Origin: an uncultured Merdimonas sp.
Lineage (GTDB): Bacteria; Bacillota; Clostridia; Lachnospirales; Lachnospiraceae
Reading direction: 5' to 3'
DNA: 64,000 nt
Assembly (NCBI GenBank): GCA_944378225.1
Contig: CALWGE010000005.1
Coordinates: forward strand, 1-64,000
Shown here: piece by piece, positions 61,103 to 64,000 of the stretch
Layout of the letters: each line of letters begins with the position of its first letter
Numbering within the stretch: the first letter of the stretch is position 1
Notes under the pieces: model-generated
The model's database searches: none
Told to the model about the DNA's origin: nothing
Seen by the model: only the letters and a program-made list of their open reading frames with translations
Position numbers and translations under genes: made by a program

Positions 61103-62011
61103 ATGGATACTGTAACAGAAAAGAAAAAGAGCAGAAAAAAATCCGGAGTGCGGCATGCGTTGACAGTGTTATTGTTTATCTCTCCCGCTTTGATTCCGCT
61201 GTTTGTATTCTGGGTATATCCGATTCTGCGTTCTGTCTGGCTGAGTTTTACAGACTGGGATTTTATGACGCCCCAGTATCATGTTATCTGGTTTAAAAAC
61301 TACAGCTCGTTGTTTAAAGACAGCCGCTTTTATGAAGCATTATGGAATACGCTTGTATTTACGGCCGGCACGCTGTTTCCTACGATGATCGGAGGACTTG
61401 GCCTGGCGCTGCTGCTGAGAAAGCATTTCAGAGGAAACGGATTTTTTAAATTTGTTTTGTTTTCTCCCTGGATCACCCCTACTGTGGCAATCTCCATTGT
61501 ATGGACGTGGATTTTCCGGGAGGACGGAGGACTTGCCAATCTGGTTCTGAGCCTTTTCGGGCTTCCGCAGCTGAAATGGATCAGCAGTTCTGAAACCGCG
61601 ATGCTGTCTGTGATTATTGTGACGGTATGGAAAAGTCTGGGCTATGCCATGATATTCTATCTGTCGGCTCTGGAAAAAGTTCCGGAGGAACTGTACGAGG
61701 CGAGCGCTCTGGATGGAGCAAAACCGTGGAGACAGTTTCTTGATATGACGCTTCCGGGTATTTCTCCGACGACCTTTTTCCTGATGATTATTACGATGGT
61801 TAATTCCCTGCAGGCTTATGATCAGATTCAGATTTTAACTCAGGGAGGTCCCAGCGGAAGCACAAGGACGCTTCTTTATCTGTATTATCAGCTGGGATTC
61901 CAGGAATTTAAAATGGGACAGGCTGCTTCTGTGGCAGTGATTATGATTATTCTGACGGTGCTGCTTTCTCTGGTTCAGTTTCTTGCGTCCAGAAAATGGG
62001 TACATTATTAG
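61103..62011 (+). CDS. Carbohydrate ABC transporter permease, MalF/UgpA-like
   Basis: A 302-residue, six-helix permease of the CUT1 family. The EAA loop 'LYEASALDGAKPWRQFLDMTLPGISPTTFFL' is complete. It pairs with the second permease, whose gene starts 8 bp downstream, and with the lipoprotein binding protein at 62887. RBS AAAGGAGAC. The ATPase is not encoded here, as usual for CUT1 systems using a shared MsmK-type ATPase. Substrate could be an oligosaccharide or glycerol phosphate. Confidence 0.88.
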   Translation: MDTVTEKKKSRKKSGVRHALTVLLFISPALIPLFVFWVYPILRSVWLSFTDWDFMTPQYHVIWFKNYSSLFKDSRFYEALWNTLVFTAGTLFPTMIGGLGLALLLRKHFRGNGFFKFVLFSPWITPTVAISIVWTWIFREDGGLANLVLSLFGLPQLKWISSSETAMLSVIIVTVWKSLGYAMIFYLSALEKVPEELYEASALDGAKPWRQFLDMTLPGISPTTFFLMIITMVNSLQAYDQIQILTQGGPSGSTRTLLYLYYQLGFQEFKMGQAASVAVIMIILTVLLSLVQFLASRKWVHY

Positions 62012-62019
62012 GAGGGAAT

Positions 62020-62859
62020 ATGAAACAGACAGGAAATCGTATAAAACAAGTATTCCGGTTTGGGATACTTGCAGTGGTCAGTATATTTACAGCCTTTCCG
62101 TTTTTATGGATGATTCTGAGTGCGCTGAAAACAAAGGAAGAAGTCATGGATGTGTCGGCATTCTTCCCTGCCGTGCCTCAGTGGAGTAATTTTATCTCCA
62201 TTCTGGTTGATTCGCCGCTGCCGGGGTATATAGCGAACAGCCTTCTGGTATCTGTCGTAACGGTGGCGCTCCAGATAGTGACAGGAGCCATGCTGGCCTA
62301 TGCTATAGTATTTTTCGAATTTAAAGGAAGAAAAGCTTTGTTTACGCTGATTATGGGAACCTATATGCTCCCTGTGGCGGCAACCTATATCCCCAGCTAT
62401 ATCATTCTTTCCAGATGGGGAATGCTGGATACCTTCCGGGGACTTGTAATTTCCAGCACGGTAAGCATTTTCGGTATCTTTCTTCTGAGGCAGTCTTTCA
62501 TGCAGGTTCCCAAAGGACTTGTGGAAGCAGCCCGTATGGACGGAGGCAGTCATTTCCGGATACTCTGGGAAATTATCTGCCCTATGACAAAGTCGTCCTT
62601 TATTACATTTGGATTGATGAGCTTTATTTCAACATACAACAACTATATGTGGCCGTCTCTGATTACACGCTCGTCAGAGAAATATCTGGTTTCGCAGGGA
62701 CTCCGGAGTTTTCTGATAGAAGGCGGAGCGTACGGGACGGAATGGGCTCTGGTTATGGCGGGAAGCGCAGTGATCGTAGTGCCGCTTCTGGTGCTTTTTG
62801 CCTTCACGCAGAAATGGTTCATCAATGGAATCGGTGGAGACACCGGAATCAAAGGGTAA
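62020..62859 (+). CDS. Carbohydrate ABC transporter permease, MalG/UgpE-like
   Basis: A 279-residue permease with the EAA loop 'VPKGLVEAARMDGGSHFRILWEIICPMTKSSF' and a C-terminal 'WFINGIGGDTGIKG', which is diagnostic of the MalG-type subunit. The ATG at 62020 follows GGAGGG; a longer frame from 61996 lacks a ribosome site and overlaps the preceding gene. It forms the channel with the MalF-like subunit. Confidence 0.88.
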   Translation: MKQTGNRIKQVFRFGILAVVSIFTAFPFLWMILSALKTKEEVMDVSAFFPAVPQWSNFISILVDSPLPGYIANSLLVSVVTVALQIVTGAMLAYAIVFFEFKGRKALFTLIMGTYMLPVAATYIPSYIILSRWGMLDTFRGLVISSTVSIFGIFLLRQSFMQVPKGLVEAARMDGGSHFRILWEIICPMTKSSFITFGLMSFISTYNNYMWPSLITRSSEKYLVSQGLRSFLIEGGAYGTEWALVMAGSAVIVVPLLVLFAFTQKWFINGIGGDTGIKG

Positions 62860-62886
62860 CACTGGTAAAATGAGGAGGAAAAAAGT

Positions 62887-64000
62887 ATGAAAAAAACATT
62901 GGTTATCACACTGCTGGCGTCAGCTCTGGCAGTATCAGCCCTGGCTGGATGCGGAGCTTCCGCCACTGACAGCGCGCCGGCAGAAGCGCAGACAGGAACA
63001 GAAGAGACAGGAGAGGAAAATGACGCTGCTTCCGCGGAAGCGGTGGAAGTGGAATTCTGGTATGCAGGCGGCAAGACAGCAGTCAATGTTATCCAGGAGA
63101 TTGTAGACAGTTTTAACGAGTCTCAGGATCAGTACCATGTAAAGACTGTAACACAGGCTGATTATGAGGAGACTTATCAGAGTCTGCAGGCAGGAATCGC
63201 CGGAAACGCGGCTCCGGATCTGGTGCTTCTGAATGTGGATGCTGCCCGGAGTCTTTCAGACAAAGAGCTGGTGATGGATCTGAATTCTCTGATCGAGGCA
63301 GACTCCGAGTTCAGCCAGGAGGATTATCTGGAGGTATTCTATAAACAGGGAATGGACGATGCGGGAAAAGTATACGGACTTCCTGCCTATGGAACCACAC
63401 AGGTGCTGTACTATAATATGGAAGCTTTTGAGGCTGCCGGAATCAAGGCAGAGGACATTCAGACCTGGGCGGATCTGGGAGAAGCCGCTTCCAAAATCAA
63501 GGCTGCCGGATATGATTACGGCTGGGAACCCATGTGGGGCGCTGACAACCTGATTGACGCAGCTTTCAGCAATGGCGCAAGCATTTTCAGCGAGGACGGC
63601 ACTCAGGTAACCATTAATACCGATGAATGGGTTGAAGTATGGGAGGCATTCCGTACCTGGATTCACGAAGATGAAACCATGGCTATTCATTCCGGCGGAC
63701 AGGGCTGGGAGTACTGGTACGCTACCATCGATGATGTAATTGCCGGAAAGGCCGGCGGTTATACAGGATCTTCCGGAGATCAGGCAGATCTGGACTTCAG
63801 CATTGTGGCGGCTATGGAGCAGCCGGCATGGAGCGACAGCACTTCTTCAGCGCCCATGGCAGAGACCAAGACACTGAGCGTTCTTTCCGGATCTTCTCAG
63901 GAAGAGCAGCAGGGAGCCTTTGAATTCATCAAATATTTCACCAATCCGGAAAATCAGGTGAAATGGACCATGTCCACAGGTTACGTGGCAGTGAATGTCA
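62887..64000 (+). CDS. Sugar ABC transporter binding lipoprotein (partial, runs off the window)
   Basis: At least 371 residues with no stop before the window end. The signal peptide ends in ALAGC (lipid-modified Cys22), followed by an acidic linker. 'VEFWYAGGKTAVNVIQEIVDSFNESQDQYHVKTV' and 'PDLVLLNVDAARSL' are typical of extracellular solute-binding family 1, and 'GLPAYGTTQVLYYNMEAFEAAG' is the hinge region of UgpB/maltose-type proteins. RBS AGGAGG about eight bases upstream. It completes the importer with the two permeases. The ligand is probably an oligosaccharide or glycerol-3-phosphate ester. Confidence 0.88.
   Translation, partial: MKKTLVITLLASALAVSALAGCGASATDSAPAEAQTGTEETGEENDAASAEAVEVEFWYAGGKTAVNVIQEIVDSFNESQDQYHVKTVTQADYEETYQSLQAGIAGNAAPDLVLLNVDAARSLSDKELVMDLNSLIEADSEFSQEDYLEVFYKQGMDDAGKVYGLPAYGTTQVLYYNMEAFEAAGIKAEDIQTWADLGEAASKIKAAGYDYGWEPMWGADNLIDAAFSNGASIFSEDGTQVTINTDEWVEVWEAFRTWIHEDETMAIHSGGQGWEYWYATIDDVIAGKAGGYTGSSGDQADLDFSIVAAMEQPAWSDSTSSAPMAETKTLSVLSGSSQEEQQGAFEFIKYFTNPENQVKWTMSTGYVAVNV

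Overview
The window looks like a chromosomal segment from a member of the Clostridia, most likely the family Lachnospiraceae. The basis is gene content: AddAB (RexAB-type) repair, HPr kinase, a ROK glucokinase, a PrdX-type editing protein, many lipoproteins with Gly/Ala-Gly-Cys lipoboxes, strong AGGAGG ribosome sites, occasional TTG starts, and fusion architectures familiar in that family. It is mostly ordinary housekeeping and transport DNA. I saw no rRNA, tRNA, CRISPR array or intact transposase.

Layout. (1) 1-7.7 kb: a coiled-coil lipoprotein, a leftward operon (two-part ThrE exporter, an RlmI-like methyltransferase, a PrdX-like deacylase), then uvrC and the carbon-control pair hprK-glcK. 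(2) 7.7-10 kb: a possible 75-nt terminated small RNA, a DUF2142-type membrane protein, and a tandem pair of 110-bp structured repeats. (3) 10-20 kb: a complete phosphate island with a Na/Pi symporter, PhoR-PhoP, DUF47-Pit (leftward), PstSCAB and PhoU. Two promoters carry phased Pho-box-like repeats at the same distance from the -10 element, and PstS is circularly permuted. (4) 20-22.2 kb: a GerMN-type lipoprotein and a protein-free stretch whose consensus promoter, many hairpins and terminal hairpin suggest a roughly 540-nt structured non-coding RNA. (5) 22-34 kb: an ABC exporter with a long heptad-repeat arm, addB-addA and a YgjP-like metallopeptidase. (6) 34-43 kb: brnQ, a Lon-like AAA+ ATPase without a protease domain, a large ATPase-permease fusion, and hcp. 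(7) 43-52.8 kb: a MATE pump, small methyltransferases, a RecD2-DUF4186 fusion, thpR, a Nudix hydrolase, a NifX-like/FKBP fusion, a phosphatase, a MATE remnant, a thioesterase and a frameshifted alpha/beta hydrolase. (8) 53-61 kb: an ABC-F protein, an ABC-2 exporter, a BlaI/M56 regulatory pair behind a 56-bp near-perfect palindrome, and a TetR gene ahead of a MATE-cytidylate-kinase-like fusion. (9) 61-64 kb: a carbohydrate-type ABC importer whose binding protein runs off the end.

How the parts work together: the phosphate island senses and imports phosphate through three routes of differing affinity under PhoPR. hprK and glcK belong to catabolite control and feed naturally with the sugar ABC importer. 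addAB, uvrC and recD2 are DNA repair functions. Two regulator-transporter pairs (BlaI/M56 beside ABC-2, TetR before MATE-kinase) look like inducible export modules. The most unusual objects are the large candidate RNA at about 21.5-22.05 kb, the nested palindrome at 56.8 kb, the 110-bp repeats at 9.4-9.7 kb, and several domain fusions. Family names come from reading the translations; no database search was run.
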